NCBI GenBank assembly: GCA_020631395.1 | Contig: JAHDHI010000015.1 | Span: forward strand, 1 to 64,000 | Origin: Bizionia sp. | GTDB lineage: Bacteria > Bacteroidota > Bacteroidia > Flavobacteriales > Flavobacteriaceae | Length of the DNA: 64,000 bases | Reading direction: 5' to 3' | Part shown: positions 42,365 through 51,559 of the stretch, piece by piece | Position numbering within the stretch: position 1 is the stretch's first letter | How the letters are laid out: every line of letters begins with the position of its first letter | Notes under the pieces: model-generated | Databases searched by the model: none | The model's input: the letters and a program-made list of their open reading frames with translations, nothing else | What the model was told of the DNA's origin: nothing | Program-made: the position numbers and the translations under genes

Positions 42365-43024
42365 ATGACGAAGCAAGAAAAGGTAAACTTTGTAATAAAA
42401 ACGTTAAATGAACTATATCCAGAAATCCCCACCCCTTTAGACCACAAAGACCCTTATACCTTGTTAGTTGCCGTATTGTTGTCGGCACAATGCACGGATG
42501 TCAGAGTAAACCAGATCACTCCTTTGTTGTTTGCAAAAGCAGACAATCCCTACGACATGATAAAAATGTCCGTCGAGGAAATCAAAGAAATCATAAGACC
42601 TTGTGGATTGTCTCCCATGAAAAGCAAAGGCATTCATGGATTGTCGCACATATTGATAGACAAGCATAACGGAGAAGTCCCACAAAGTTTTGAGGCACTT
42701 GAGGCCTTGCCGGCCGTTGGACATAAAACAGCAAGTGTAGTGATGTCTCAAGCCTTTGGCATTCCTGCTTTTCCAGTAGACACACACATACATAGACTGA
42801 TGTACCGTTGGAATTTAACCAATGGAAAGAATGTGTCACAAACTGAAAAAGATGCCAAACGACTATTTCCAAAGGAACTGTGGAACGATTTACATTTGCA
42901 AATCATTTGGTATGGCAGAGAATACTCTCAAGCCAGAGGTTGGGATTTGGAGAAAGACATCATTACCAAAACCATAGGCAGACAAACGGTTCTGGACAAT
43001 TACAGAAAATCGAAATCCCAATAG
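42365..43024 (+). CDS. nth: Endonuclease III-like DNA glycosylase without the iron-sulfur cluster
   Basis: Nth removes oxidised pyrimidines and cleaves the abasic strand. The helix-hairpin-helix EALPAVGHKTASVV holds the catalytic Lys, and VDTHIHR holds the catalytic Asp. The usual C-terminal CX6CX2CX5C cluster is absent: after WYGREYSQARG the chain ends in DLEKDIITKTIGRQTV with no Cys. The 219-residue length is otherwise normal, so this is a cluster-free variant rather than a truncation. Confidence 0.88.
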   Translation: MTKQEKVNFVIKTLNELYPEIPTPLDHKDPYTLLVAVLLSAQCTDVRVNQITPLLFAKADNPYDMIKMSVEEIKEIIRPCGLSPMKSKGIHGLSHILIDKHNGEVPQSFEALEALPAVGHKTASVVMSQAFGIPAFPVDTHIHRLMYRWNLTNGKNVSQTEKDAKRLFPKELWNDLHLQIIWYGREYSQARGWDLEKDIITKTIGRQTVLDNYRKSKSQ

Positions 43025-43066
43025 GGATTGCACTTCAATCAATCTTGTAAATGACTCTAAAACGCA

Positions 43067-43097
43067 AAAAAGCCCTGATGTATAATCAGGGCTTTTT
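43067..43097 (+). terminator. Bidirectional terminator
   Basis: GCCCTGAT (43072-43079) pairs with ATCAGGGC (43085-43092), flanked by A5 and T5. It serves nth on + and the small gene at 43103 on -. Confidence 0.92.
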
Positions 43098-43102
43098 CGA
43101 AT

Positions 43103-43246
43103 TTAATTTTGAAGCGCTTCAAACTTCATTTCTTTATAATTTATAACACTTAAAGCCTTGGAATAATTAAGAATAAAACTTATCGTTTCATCTTTTGGGT
43201 TCAAATTAATGTTTTTTTTAGGTTGTTTTGAGTAAAGTTTAGCCAT
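43103..43246 (-). CDS. 47-residue conserved-looking small protein behind the sigma factor gene
   Basis: A 47-codon frame starts MAKLYSKQPKKNINLNPKDE and ends MKFEALQN. It lies 54 bases behind the ECF sigma gene on the same strand and ends six bases before a strong terminator, so it is likely the last gene of that transcript. The basic first third and the mixed helical remainder are protein-like, and I believe similar short proteins occur in Flavobacteria at this place. The function is unknown; regulation of the sigma factor is only a guess. Confidence 0.6.
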   Translation of the reverse strand: MAKLYSKQPKKNINLNPKDETISFILNYSKALSVINYKEMKFEALQN

Positions 43247-43300
43247 ATTGATTATTAAAAGGTTATGACTAGATAACGCATCAAAACATACTATATTGCA

Positions 43301-43885
43301 TTAGTTCGTTAAAATAATGTTATGCTTGTCAATTATCTTACGCATATTGATAAGCGCATAACGCATTCTACCCAGTGCCGTATTGATGCTAACCCCCGTT
43401 CGCTCTGAGATTTCCTTGAAACTCATATCATTGTACATACGCATCAAGATAACTTCTTTTTGATCTTCTGGAAGCTCATCTATCAAGCGTCTAACATCGG
43501 TTTCCACTTGATCTTTTATCAAAGCTTTTTCAGCATTGAGGCTATTGTCGCTCAATACGGAAAATATACTGAACTCTCCTCCATTGTCGAACTTTGGCAT
43601 TCTGTTGCTTTTTCTAAAGTAATCGATGATTAGGTTATGAGATATACGCATCACCCAAGGTAAAAACTTACCTTCTTCGTTGTAAGTTCCTTTTTTCAAA
43701 GTCTTTATAACCTTAATGAAGGCATCCTGAAAAATGTCTTCTGCTACATCTCTATCATAAACTTTCGAGTATATAAAACTATATATCCGCTGTTTGTGTC
43801 TCTTGATTAATATTTCCAATGAAGATTCGTCGCCTTTTATATAGCTACTAACCAATGTAGCATCCGAGATAAGTTCCTTTCTCAT
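43301..43885 (-). CDS. ECF-type RNA polymerase sigma factor
   Basis: This 194-residue sigma-70 family member has region 2 (AEDIFQDAFIKVIKTL, LPWVMRISHNLIIDYFRK) at residues 45-95 and region 4 (LPEDQKEVILMRMYNDMSFKEISERTGVSINTALGRMRYA) at residues 140-185. No anti-sigma gene follows, only a 47-codon gene. This group of stand-alone ECF factors is widespread in Flavobacteria. It is transcribed away from uvrA, with 237 bases between. Confidence 0.9.
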   Translation of the reverse strand: MRKELISDATLVSSYIKGDESSLEILIKRHKQRIYSFIYSKVYDRDVAEDIFQDAFIKVIKTLKKGTYNEEGKFLPWVMRISHNLIIDYFRKSNRMPKFDNGGEFSIFSVLSDNSLNAEKALIKDQVETDVRRLIDELPEDQKEVILMRMYNDMSFKEISERTGVSINTALGRMRYALINMRKIIDKHNIILTN

Positions 43886-44090
43886 AATTTCACTTTTTTG
43901 TTGCAGAAGTAGACTTCGTGCTTAGGGGTTTATAAATTAAAAAAGTAAAATTATGTTATAGGCAAATGATAGTTAATTGTTTATAGTATGTCTCAAATAT
44001 AACAACAATAAATAGTAAAATACAAAAAAAAAATGAATTTTTAACATTTTATTGCACAATAATCTTATTTAGAAGCTAAAATACTTGTGC

Positions 44091-44098
44091 TATCTTTG
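44091..44098 (+). promoter_or_regulatory. uvrA -7 element (TATCTTTG)
   Basis: TATCTTTG fits the Bacteroidota -7 motif and lies 24 bases before ATG 44123. Confidence 0.6.
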
Positions 44099-44122
44099 CT
44101 TAATTATTTTTAACAAACACTT

Positions 44123-46909
44123 ATGAGTACTAGTCTTTCGAAAGTAAATCCTAAAAAAAACATCATCATCAAAGGCGCAAAATTGCATAACCTTAAAAAT
44201 ATTGATGTAGTAATACCAAGAAACAAACTTGTTGTCATTACTGGTTTATCGGGTTCTGGGAAGTCTAGCCTTGCATTCGATACGCTTTATGCCGAGGGAC
44301 AAAGACGATATGTCGAAAGCCTATCAAGTTATGCCAGACAGTTCCTAGGGCGTTTAAACAAACCCAAGGTAGATTACATAAAAGGCATTGCTCCAGCCAT
44401 AGCCATAGAGCAAAAGGTAAATTCGACAAACCCAAGATCCACTGTAGGTACCACTACAGAAATCTACGATTATCTAAAATTGCTGTTCGCAAGAATCGGC
44501 AAGACCTACTCACCTAAATCTGGCCTTGAAGTGAAAAAAGACACTGTCTCCGATGTTTTGAGTGCTATCAAAACAATTGACGAGGGTGAAAAACTCCTCC
44601 TTCTCTCACCTATTCACCTCGAAGATGGAAGAACAATGGTAGATAAGCTAAAAGCTTTGAACCAACAAGGCTATGCACGTATAAAAGCAGAAGGAAAAGT
44701 ATTTCGCATAGATGAAGCCAGTCACATTACAGAAAAGACAAAAGACCTCTTTTTGGTAGTGGATAGGATTATCGTCAAGAACGATGAAGACTTCTACAAC
44801 CGTTTGGGAGACGCCGTGCAAACTGCTTTTTTCGAAGGTAAAGGCGAGTGCTATATCGAAGCATTGAAAGACAATGCCACTTCTCATTTCAGCAACAGAT
44901 TCGAATTGGATGGCATCACATTTTTGGAACCCAACGTACATTTGTTTAGTTTCAACAATCCATATGGAGCTTGCCCGAAGTGTGAAGGCTACGGAGATGT
45001 CATTGGCATAGATGACGATTTGGTAATCCCAAATACAGCGCTTTCCGTTTTTGAAAATGCCATTTTCCCATGGAGAGGAGAAAGCATGAGCTGGTATAGA
45101 GATCAATTGGTAAACAATTCTCATCATTTCGATTTCCCAATACACAAACCTTATTTTGAATTAAGCGAAAAACATAAACAACTTATCTGGAAAGGAAATG
45201 AGCATTTCGAAGGGTTGTCTTCTTTTTTCGCTGAATTAGAATCCAAAGCATATAAAATTCAAAACCGAGTAATGTTATCACGTTACCGTGGGAAGACAAA
45301 ATGCAAGATCTGCAATGGGAAACGATTGCGTCCAGAAGCAAACCATGTCAAGATTGCTGGAGCTACCCTTACGGATTTGGTAGAAATGCCTTTGGACAAA
45401 TTGGCTTTGTTCTTCAAGCAATTGGAACTAGACGATCACGATACAACCATTGCCAAACGGCTTTTGAAAGAAATAAACAACCGCTTGACTTTTCTATCCA
45501 ACGTAGGGTTGGATTATTTGACCTTGAATAGGAAATCCAACACGCTGTCTGGAGGAGAAAGTCAACGCATAAACCTAGCCACCTCTTTGGGGAGCAGCTT
45601 GGTAGGCTCCATGTATATTTTAGATGAGCCTAGCATTGGCCTACACCCTAAAGACACAGAACGTTTAATCGTCGTGCTGAAAGCATTGCGAGATTTGGGA
45701 AACACCGTTATTGTCGTAGAGCATGATGACGACATCATGAAGGCTTCCGACGAAATCATAGACATTGGACCAGAAGCAGGAACCTTTGGAGGACACGTAG
45801 TAGCCACTGGAAGCTATGCAGATATCTTGGCTTCGGACTCATTGACTGCTCGCTACCTAAATGAGACATTGAAAATTGAAGTTCCCAAAAAGAGACGCAA
45901 ATCGAAATACCACATAGATGTCGTCGGTGCCCGAGAACATAATCTAAAAAACATAGACGTTACATTCCCCTTAGGAATGCTAACGGTTGTCACTGGTGTT
46001 TCTGGAAGTGGGAAAAGCACGTTGGTGAAAAAGATATTGTATCCGGCAATGCAAAAGAAATTGACTGGTTTTGGTGACAAACCGGGGCAGTTTTCAGAAC
46101 TCAAAGGGAATTACAGCAATGTAAAGCACATAGAGTTCGTCGATCAGAATCCAATTGGTCGCTCATCACGCTCAAACCCTGTCACATACATAAAGGCCTA
46201 CGATGACATTCGTGCATTGTTTTCCAAACAAAAACTAAGTACCATCAGGAATTATCAAGCAAAGCATTTTTCTTTCAATGTAGATGGTGGTCGTTGTGAA
46301 ACTTGCAAAGGCGAAGGTGTAGTTACCATAGAAATGCAATTTATGGCAGATGTGCATCTCGAATGTGAGACTTGCAAAGGCAAACGTTTCAAGAAGGAAG
46401 TTTTGGAAGTTACGTTCGCAAATAAAAACATTGATGACATTTTAAGCATGACCATTGATGATGCCATTGCCTTTTTTGATGAAAGCGGTGTAAGCAAGAT
46501 AAAAAACAAACTCCAACCGCTTCAAGATGTCGGCTTGGGCTATGTTGCCTTGGGACAGAGTTCTTCCACCCTTTCCGGGGGAGAAGCACAACGTATAAAG
46601 TTAGCATCCTTCCTAGGTAAAGGGAACACAAAGGAAACTGCTCTTTTCATATTCGATGAACCTACTACAGGTTTACACTTTCACGATATACAGAAGCTGC
46701 TAAAATCGTTTGATGCCTTGATTGACAAAGGACATTCCATCATAGTCGTAGAGCATAATTTGGAATTGATCAAATGTGCCGATCATATTATTGATCTTGG
46801 CCCTACCGGAGGAGAAAATGGAGGGAACCTCGTTGCATTTGGTACGCCAGAATCCATTGTTGAAAACAAAGCTTCTGAAACTGGAAAGTACTTAAAGGAA
46901 AAATTATAG
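44123..46909 (+). CDS. uvrA: Excinuclease ABC subunit A
   Basis: UvrA is the damage-sensing ABC ATPase dimer of nucleotide excision repair. The 928-residue protein has both ATPase halves: Walker [15 protein letters not shown] near residue 45 and [13 protein letters not shown] near residue 630, and signature motifs [11 protein letters not shown] and [11 protein letters not shown]. It also has zinc sites [17 protein letters not shown] and CETCKGEG...CETCKGKR. Full length with no damage. A second copy elsewhere cannot be ruled out. Confidence 0.95.
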   Translation: MSTSLSKVNPKKNIIIKGAKLHNLKNIDVVIPRNKLVVITGLSGSGKSSLAFDTLYAEGQRRYVESLSSYARQFLGRLNKPKVDYIKGIAPAIAIEQKVNSTNPRSTVGTTTEIYDYLKLLFARIGKTYSPKSGLEVKKDTVSDVLSAIKTIDEGEKLLLLSPIHLEDGRTMVDKLKALNQQGYARIKAEGKVFRIDEASHITEKTKDLFLVVDRIIVKNDEDFYNRLGDAVQTAFFEGKGECYIEALKDNATSHFSNRFELDGITFLEPNVHLFSFNNPYGACPKCEGYGDVIGIDDDLVIPNTALSVFENAIFPWRGESMSWYRDQLVNNSHHFDFPIHKPYFELSEKHKQLIWKGNEHFEGLSSFFAELESKAYKIQNRVMLSRYRGKTKCKICNGKRLRPEANHVKIAGATLTDLVEMPLDKLALFFKQLELDDHDTTIAKRLLKEINNRLTFLSNVGLDYLTLNRKSNTLSGGESQRINLATSLGSSLVGSMYILDEPSIGLHPKDTERLIVVLKALRDLGNTVIVVEHDDDIMKASDEIIDIGPEAGTFGGHVVATGSYADILASDSLTARYLNETLKIEVPKKRRKSKYHIDVVGAREHNLKNIDVTFPLGMLTVVTGVSGSGKSTLVKKILYPAMQKKLTGFGDKPGQFSELKGNYSNVKHIEFVDQNPIGRSSRSNPVTYIKAYDDIRALFSKQKLSTIRNYQAKHFSFNVDGGRCETCKGEGVVTIEMQFMADVHLECETCKGKRFKKEVLEVTFANKNIDDILSMTIDDAIAFFDESGVSKIKNKLQPLQDVGLGYVALGQSSSTLSGGEAQRIKLASFLGKGNTKETALFIFDEPTTGLHFHDIQKLLKSFDALIDKGHSIIVVEHNLELIKCADHIIDLGPTGGENGGNLVAFGTPESIVENKASETGKYLKEKL

Positions 46910-47164
46910 TTTCGACTCAATCGTTAAAGACCCAGTACTCGACATCTGGTTGAAACCTGTAATTGATGAAGCCATTTTCACTTGGTGCCATTTGGTTTTC
47001 AATACTAAAAAGTAAAAGAAATTCAAAAAACAAAACACTCAAAAACAACATCTTACACCATTAAGTAAAATTACCTCAATTCCCAAAACATGTATTTTTA
47101 CTAAAAAAAAGACTTTCTACATCTCTTAATTTTACCTCATTATTAATCTTTAAAAAATAAAAAA

Positions 47165-47518
47165 ATGGGAGTAAAATCACACAAAACAGACATTCTTGCA
47201 CACATTGATGGTCCAGAAACATTGGCAGGACAAGTAGTAGCAAACGCAGCTTGCATTACCTTATTGGGCGTACTTAAAGTATGTGCAGATGTACAGGGTA
47301 GCAAAGTAAAAATAACCGTATATCTGGCTGGGATTGAAATCGGTAGTGGGGTCGTAGATTTAAAAAACCCATCCATAACCATTGGAGGTGGAGCAGCTGG
47401 GTTTAAAGCTGAAGTAAAAATAACATTGAAAACGAATCCGTTGGCATTGGAAATTTGCGGGAAAGTTTGTGCTCCTTTTGTTGGATGCAAATCTGGTTGT
47501 ACTACATTGCATTTGTAG
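47165..47518 (+). CDS. Small protein with a CX3CX5CX3C tail, unknown function
   Basis: This 117-residue protein has no signal peptide, a glycine- and valine-rich middle (GSGVVDLKNPSITIGGGAAG) suggesting beta strands, and four Cys near the C-terminus (98, 102, 108, 112) plus two more Cys near residues 29-40. I do not recognise a family. It has a long AT-rich upstream region and its own terminator, so it is likely a real single gene. The Cys pattern could bind a metal or form cross-links. Confidence 0.55.
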   Translation: MGVKSHKTDILAHIDGPETLAGQVVANAACITLLGVLKVCADVQGSKVKITVYLAGIEIGSGVVDLKNPSITIGGGAAGFKAEVKITLKTNPLALEICGKVCAPFVGCKSGCTTLHL

Positions 47519-47540
47519 TATATTCTTAGAATTACCGAAG

Positions 47541-47570
47541 AAAAGCTCATCTCTAACAAGATGGGCTTTT
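47541..47570. terminator. Terminator between convergent genes
   Basis: AAAAGCTCATCT (47541-47552) pairs with AGATGGGCTTTT (47559-47570) with one G-T pair. It lies 22 bases past the small protein stop and directly beside the stop of the DUF3667 gene, so it can serve both strands. Confidence 0.8.
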
Positions 47571-47575
47571 ATCAT

Positions 47576-48658
47576 TTAATAAAACAAAAATGCAAAAACA
47601 CTGATAAAAACTATTGCTATGGGAATCACAAACAACATGAAAGATAGTGTGGCCATCCCACTTTTAAACAAACTCATAAACCAACCTTGTCCATAAAAAC
47701 GCCTGATGGCAAGGAACAAGTAGAAAAAGGTAGATAGTATTACTAGAAGATGTACTAGAATTGGAATTTCATCCCAAATATAATCTACAAACAACAAAAT
47801 GCTAAATACGGTAAACAGATAGGCAAAAAAGTAAAATGTAAATACCAAGTGATGGGCAAAACGTCCCCTTCTAAAGAACAATAATTTCAGAATAAATGCA
47901 AAGATGGGCAATAGTACGAACATTGCTATTGGCACAGCGTCATAAAACGTTCTCACTACATTTGCAACTCCTCCCTTGTTTTGGTATAGTTTCAACATTT
48001 GGGCATAGAACTTCCTTGCGATTCTCCCATCCCCTTCCTTCATCCCCATTGCTTTGTATATTTCGGCATTTGAAGCTTTGATGGCCAAGAGGGAGTCTAC
48101 TTTACCTTCATCGAAATCAAAAGAAAAATTATTCTTTTTCTGATAGCCTTCCTTCTTCACGATGGAATCCAAGGCTTCTATCTCTTCATCCTTCATTCCA
48201 GTCAATGCTTGGTTTTCCTTCATTTTCTGAAGAAAGACTGCTGCTGCTATAGAATCTCTTTCCTTTTTTGATGCAACGAATTGAGTTGCTTTTTGTACTT
48301 CGTTATCTACATTGGCAACTTCTCCAACAGCTCCTATCGTATTTATTTGTTCCTTCTGTTTAAAAGAATACAAAAAGAAAAACACAACAGAAATGAACAA
48401 ATACAATTGTGCGGGATGTAAATACAATAACCTTTTTCCTTCGATGAATTTTGCTGCCAAGTAACCTGGCTTGAACATCAATGGAAAAAAGCTCTTGAAA
48501 AATCGAGCGTCAAAAGTGAAATAGTTACTGATCGTATTGTAAAACAATACACCAATAGTTAATTCTTCTTTTGCTTTTTGTCCGCAATATGGACAAAACT
48601 GGAACGTTTCATCAAACGATTCTTCGCAGTTTTTACAATCTACAATCTCTTTGAACAT
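47576..48658 (-). CDS. DUF3667 membrane protein with N-terminal zinc ribbon
   Basis: This 360-residue protein has a CxxC...CxxC zinc ribbon (Cys8, 11, 22, 25). The DUF3667 core follows (FDARFFKSFFPLMFKPGYLAAKFIEGKRLLYLHPAQLYLF) with a membrane helix near residue 95. A charged loop of about 130 residues separates this from four more C-terminal membrane helices. The family is common in Bacteroidota and its role is unknown. Confidence 0.85.
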   Translation of the reverse strand: MFKEIVDCKNCEESFDETFQFCPYCGQKAKEELTIGVLFYNTISNYFTFDARFFKSFFPLMFKPGYLAAKFIEGKRLLYLHPAQLYLFISVVFFFLYSFKQKEQINTIGAVGEVANVDNEVQKATQFVASKKERDSIAAAVFLQKMKENQALTGMKDEEIEALDSIVKKEGYQKKNNFSFDFDEGKVDSLLAIKASNAEIYKAMGMKEGDGRIARKFYAQMLKLYQNKGGVANVVRTFYDAVPIAMFVLLPIFAFILKLLFFRRGRFAHHLVFTFYFFAYLFTVFSILLFVDYIWDEIPILVHLLVILSTFFYLFLAIRRFYGQGWFMSLFKSGMATLSFMLFVIPIAIVFISVFAFLFY

Positions 48659-48817
48659 CAGGTTGATTTAGTTAGCCATAAAAATAGAAAAATTAAATTA
48701 GTTTATATTGAAAACTGGTCATCCCAACCTTCCTTCTAATGAACAATCATCAAATGAAAGTGTAAAAAACCAATCTCAAATCCATATAAAATACTAACAT
48801 TTAATAAGTTACAGTTT

Positions 48818-48832
48818 TGGCACGTTAATTGA
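48818..48832 (+). promoter_or_regulatory. Sigma-54 (-24/-12) promoter TGGCACG-n4-TTGA
   Basis: TGGCACG (48818-48824) and TTGA (48829-48832) fit TGGCACGnnnnTTGC with one mismatch, the GG and G(C) being the required 12 bases apart. The gene start at 48901 is 68 bases downstream. A second copy of this promoter type sits before the paralog at 50396. Confidence 0.7.
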
Positions 48833-48900
48833 AAACTCTAATAACAAATAGCGTAAGCCGAAAAGCTAAATGAGTAGGCATAATCTAAAACCCTAATACT

Positions 48901-49590
48901 ATGAAAACATTAGTACAATTGTTTACAGTATTGTTAGTAGGACTAACGACTGTATCGGCAGCAGAAAAAATCGACACTGCAAAACAAGGTGAAGATATCA
49001 TTACAAAACGCTATCGTTATGCACAACCAATTCAGTTTGTAGAGCGTGGTGTAGAGTTTTTGGTATTCCCTGATGGAAGCTTCGATTTCAATACAAATGT
49101 AGAAGACAATCACTACAATGATTACGATGTCTACTACAGAAAAACAAGACGTGGCTCCATAAATGGTACGTTTGGGGCTCCAGGAACTCGTGTCAAATAT
49201 TCAAGACCAAGAAATAGAGGTGTAATCATCACTCATGACCATGACGGAAAGGTAAGACGTGTAGGCAATGTATTCATCAACTACAACCGTACTGGACAAG
49301 TTAAACGAATAGGTTCCGTATACATCAGTTACAATAGAGCTTGTTTGATCAGACAAATTGGAGGGCTACACATTAGATACAACCATAGGGGAAGAATAAT
49401 TGGCATGTCTGGATATGTAAACTTCAACAACCAAGGTTGTGGGTTCTGTGGCATAACAGGATGTAGTGTAAATCATTTTGACAATCATTCTGACGATAGT
49501 GGTCATTATGATGATTGGGACGACGACTATGGCAACGATGATGTCTACTACTACAAAAAAGGTAAAAAACACAAAAAGAAAAAACGATAA
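48901..49590 (+). CDS. Secreted protein of a sigma-54-driven paralog pair (member 1)
   Basis: This 229-residue precursor has a signal peptide (cleavage near VSAAE, residue 21). The mature part starts with FVERGVEFLVFPDGSFDFNTN, has repeated strands of the type GRVRRVGNVFINYNRTGQVKRIGSVYI, and ends in Asp/His-rich then Lys-rich tails (HYDDWDDDYG, KKGKKHKKKKR). The second member is at 50396. The acidic and His-rich tail could bind cations. The function is unknown. It stands alone, between DUF3667 and the convergent DEAD-box-like gene. Confidence 0.65.
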   Translation: MKTLVQLFTVLLVGLTTVSAAEKIDTAKQGEDIITKRYRYAQPIQFVERGVEFLVFPDGSFDFNTNVEDNHYNDYDVYYRKTRRGSINGTFGAPGTRVKYSRPRNRGVIITHDHDGKVRRVGNVFINYNRTGQVKRIGSVYISYNRACLIRQIGGLHIRYNHRGRIIGMSGYVNFNNQGCGFCGITGCSVNHFDNHSDDSGHYDDWDDDYGNDDVYYYKKGKKHKKKKR

Positions 49591-49612
49591 GCCATATCGA
49601 TTTTTAAAGTAG

Positions 49613-49647
49613 AAAACCTCATGACTTTGAACAGTTCATGGGGTTTT
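49613..49647. terminator. Terminator between convergent genes
   Basis: AAAACCTCATGA (49613-49624) pairs with TCATGGGGTTTT (49636-49647) with one T-G pair; a T run follows. Confidence 0.8.
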
Positions 49648-49652
49648 TGCAT

Positions 49653-50267
49653 TTATTGAATTTCCACAATTTGAGAATTATACATAAATGTCTCTTGGAA
49701 ACGCAATAACCTATCGCTTAACTTTTCTGCAAAAATCAGATATTGACATTTACCTATGCTTTCGGGAATTCTGTTGACGTCGGCAAAATATAGTCCTTTA
49801 TCAGCAAACTCGGCATCTTCGATAACAAACAGTTTTAATTGTGTTACGTTTATGGCATTGATGTGAAAAAGTTTGTTCAATCGTTTGGGAGTAGCTATGA
49901 TTATGTCTTGTCCATAATAGATCTCATCTTTCTCTGCATCTATGCTATGCTCTTCATAGGAAGCATATACTCGTAAGTCTGTACGCCTCGTATACTCTAA
50001 AAAAGATTCTTTCAATTTCAATGCCTCCACTTTGTTTTGTACCAAAATCAATGCTCTTGGTGCATCTTCAAATGCCTTGCTACCTAGTTTCTGCATTGTA
50101 CTGATGATTATGGCTGTCGTTTTTCCACTATTCTTTTTTCCTATGGCATACAAATCCACTCCTCCCTTTATTTTTGGCAATACTGCCTTTTGAAAATCGG
50201 TTGGAGCTTTAAACCCTTTGTTCTCTATGGCTTCTTTGATTTCTGGGTTTAATTTTTTAAATGACAT
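49653..50267 (-). CDS. Single-domain, degenerate DEAD-box helicase-like protein
   Basis: At 204 residues it holds only the first RecA-like domain of a DEAD-box helicase. The Q-motif region (GFKAPTDFQKAVLPKI), a Walker A variant (AIGKKNSGKTT), motif Ia (ALILVQNKVEAL) and IIATPKRL are present. Motif II reads VIEDAE instead of DEAD, motif III is lost and there is no C-terminal helicase domain. RNA unwinding is therefore doubtful. It may be an RNA-binding or regulatory derivative. No frameshifted second domain is seen downstream. Confidence 0.75.
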   Translation of the reverse strand: MSFKKLNPEIKEAIENKGFKAPTDFQKAVLPKIKGGVDLYAIGKKNSGKTTAIIISTMQKLGSKAFEDAPRALILVQNKVEALKLKESFLEYTRRTDLRVYASYEEHSIDAEKDEIYYGQDIIIATPKRLNKLFHINAINVTQLKLFVIEDAEFADKGLYFADVNRIPESIGKCQYLIFAEKLSDRLLRFQETFMYNSQIVEIQ

Positions 50268-50293
50268 AATTTGGCTTTCTATATAATAGACAA

Positions 50294-50324
50294 CGAAACT
50301 AAAGGTAATTCATGAGTTAGCAAA
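50294..50324 (-). promoter_or_regulatory. Promoter of the DEAD-box-like gene (TTTG, 19 bases, TAGTTTCG)
   Basis: On the minus strand TTTG (50324-50321) is 19 bases from TAGTTTCG (50301-50294), which is one base off the -7 consensus. The start at 50267 is 26 bases on. Confidence 0.45.
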
Positions 50325-50345
50325 ACTATACTGTTGTAGTTTTTT

Positions 50346-50360
50346 TGGCACGATGCTTGT
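50346..50360 (+). promoter_or_regulatory. Sigma-54 (-24/-12) promoter TGGCACG-n4-TTGT
   Basis: TGGCACG (50346-50352) and TTGT (50357-50360) fit the sigma-54 consensus with one mismatch at the C of TTGC. The start of the secreted paralog at 50396 is 35 bases downstream. Confidence 0.7.
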
Positions 50361-50395
50361 ATGCTAATAATTATTCAATCTTAAAACGAATCATT

Positions 50396-51484
50396 ATGAA
50401 AAAAGTTCTTTATTTATTTTCAGCTTTATTCCTTACCGGGTTAGTTGTCAATGCAGATACCAACGAATCTTTGGACGAAGATCTCTCCTATTCAAAAACC
50501 TACAGAGGTTATGGAAAATCTTTCATATTCAGCGAACAAGGCATTGAATTTTCTGTTTTCGCTGATGGGCAATTCGATTTTTACATCCCCAATTATGGTC
50601 CTAAAGTAAATGTTTCGATTGGATCTCCAAACGTAAACATAAGTTTCAATACTGGATACGACTATAACGCCTATGTTCAATATGATGAATACGGAGCCAT
50701 CATTCAAATAGAAAACATCCCCATCTATTATGATTTTTATGGGAGAATACGTCAAGCTGGTGATGTTTGCATCACCTACAACCATAGAGGTTACATATCT
50801 AGAGTTGGCGGACTGTATGTGCACTACGACAGATACAATAGGTATTCCAACTGTACAGGCTTCATCAACGTGTACAATAGAGTCTATGTCCATAGACCTT
50901 GGCATTCATATTATATAATTCCTTCTTATGACTATTGCGTAGTTTACAATAGACCATACAGACAGTACTATGCTCCTGTTCGTTACCATTATGACAGACC
51001 GTATAGAAACAACTATCGCCGTACAACGGCAGTTGCCAGTAGAAGAGGCAATAGAGTTACTAGAAATAGAAGTTATGCTTCTCGCACAGAGGGGAGATCT
51101 GTAAGAAAAAGGGAGGCGTCCACTCCAAGAACAAGGGCTAATGCAACTACTCCCAGAACCAGGGCACTAGCAAATTCGGAAAGTACCCCAAGAACCAGAG
51201 GCAATGCGACCACACCTAGAACTAGGACTAGAAACAATTCACTGAATACTCCAAGAACTAGAACAAGGACCAATACTGCAACTACGACGCGTAAACCCAA
51301 AAGAACGCTTTCTAGACCTACAAGCTCCAGTACGCGTCCTCAAGCTAGTTCATCTAGAGTGAGAAAAAACGCTGCTTCTAGAAACAATTCGAGAGCAAGA
51401 TCCAATACCAGGACTGCTCCAAAAAGAAACAACACACAAGCAAGATCATCATCGCGATCGCGATCTGGTCAAAGAAGAATCTAA
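50396..51484 (+). CDS. Secreted paralog (member 2) with Arg/Thr/Ser repeat tail
   Basis: The 362-residue precursor has a signal peptide (MKKVLYLFSALFLTG, cleavage near VNADT). Residues 40-170 match the protein at 48901 (FSEQGIEFSVFADGQFDFYIP; YDEYGAIIQIENIPIYYDFYGRIRQAGDVCITYNHRG). After a Tyr/Arg-rich stretch (VVYNRPYRQYYAPVRY) the last 140 residues are very basic, with at least five copies of TPRTR spaced by Asn/Ala/Thr and then RS/RN runs. ATG 50396 is preferred, because the earlier in-frame ATG (50345) lies within the sigma-54 promoter. The basic tail may bind polyanions such as DNA or acidic polysaccharide. Confidence 0.65.
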   Translation: MKKVLYLFSALFLTGLVVNADTNESLDEDLSYSKTYRGYGKSFIFSEQGIEFSVFADGQFDFYIPNYGPKVNVSIGSPNVNISFNTGYDYNAYVQYDEYGAIIQIENIPIYYDFYGRIRQAGDVCITYNHRGYISRVGGLYVHYDRYNRYSNCTGFINVYNRVYVHRPWHSYYIIPSYDYCVVYNRPYRQYYAPVRYHYDRPYRNNYRRTTAVASRRGNRVTRNRSYASRTEGRSVRKREASTPRTRANATTPRTRALANSESTPRTRGNATTPRTRTRNNSLNTPRTRTRTNTATTTRKPKRTLSRPTSSSTRPQASSSRVRKNAASRNNSRARSNTRTAPKRNNTQARSSSRSRSGQRRI

Positions 51485-51513
51485 ACTTATAATTATTTTG
51501 GTTGGTTAAAACT

Positions 51514-51559
51514 GCCTGTTACCAAGCTATGGACATAGTGGCGTAGCAGGCTTTTTTTT
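51514..51559. terminator. Terminator between convergent genes
   Basis: GCCTGTTAC (51514-51522) pairs with GTAGCAGGC (51543-51551); an inner CTATG/CATAG pair tightens the loop, and eight T residues follow. Confidence 0.8.

Noticed and set aside
47165-47518. RiPP precursor with Cys core
   Set aside because: No leader/core boundary, no modifying enzyme or transporter next to it, and the protein is longer than typical precursors.
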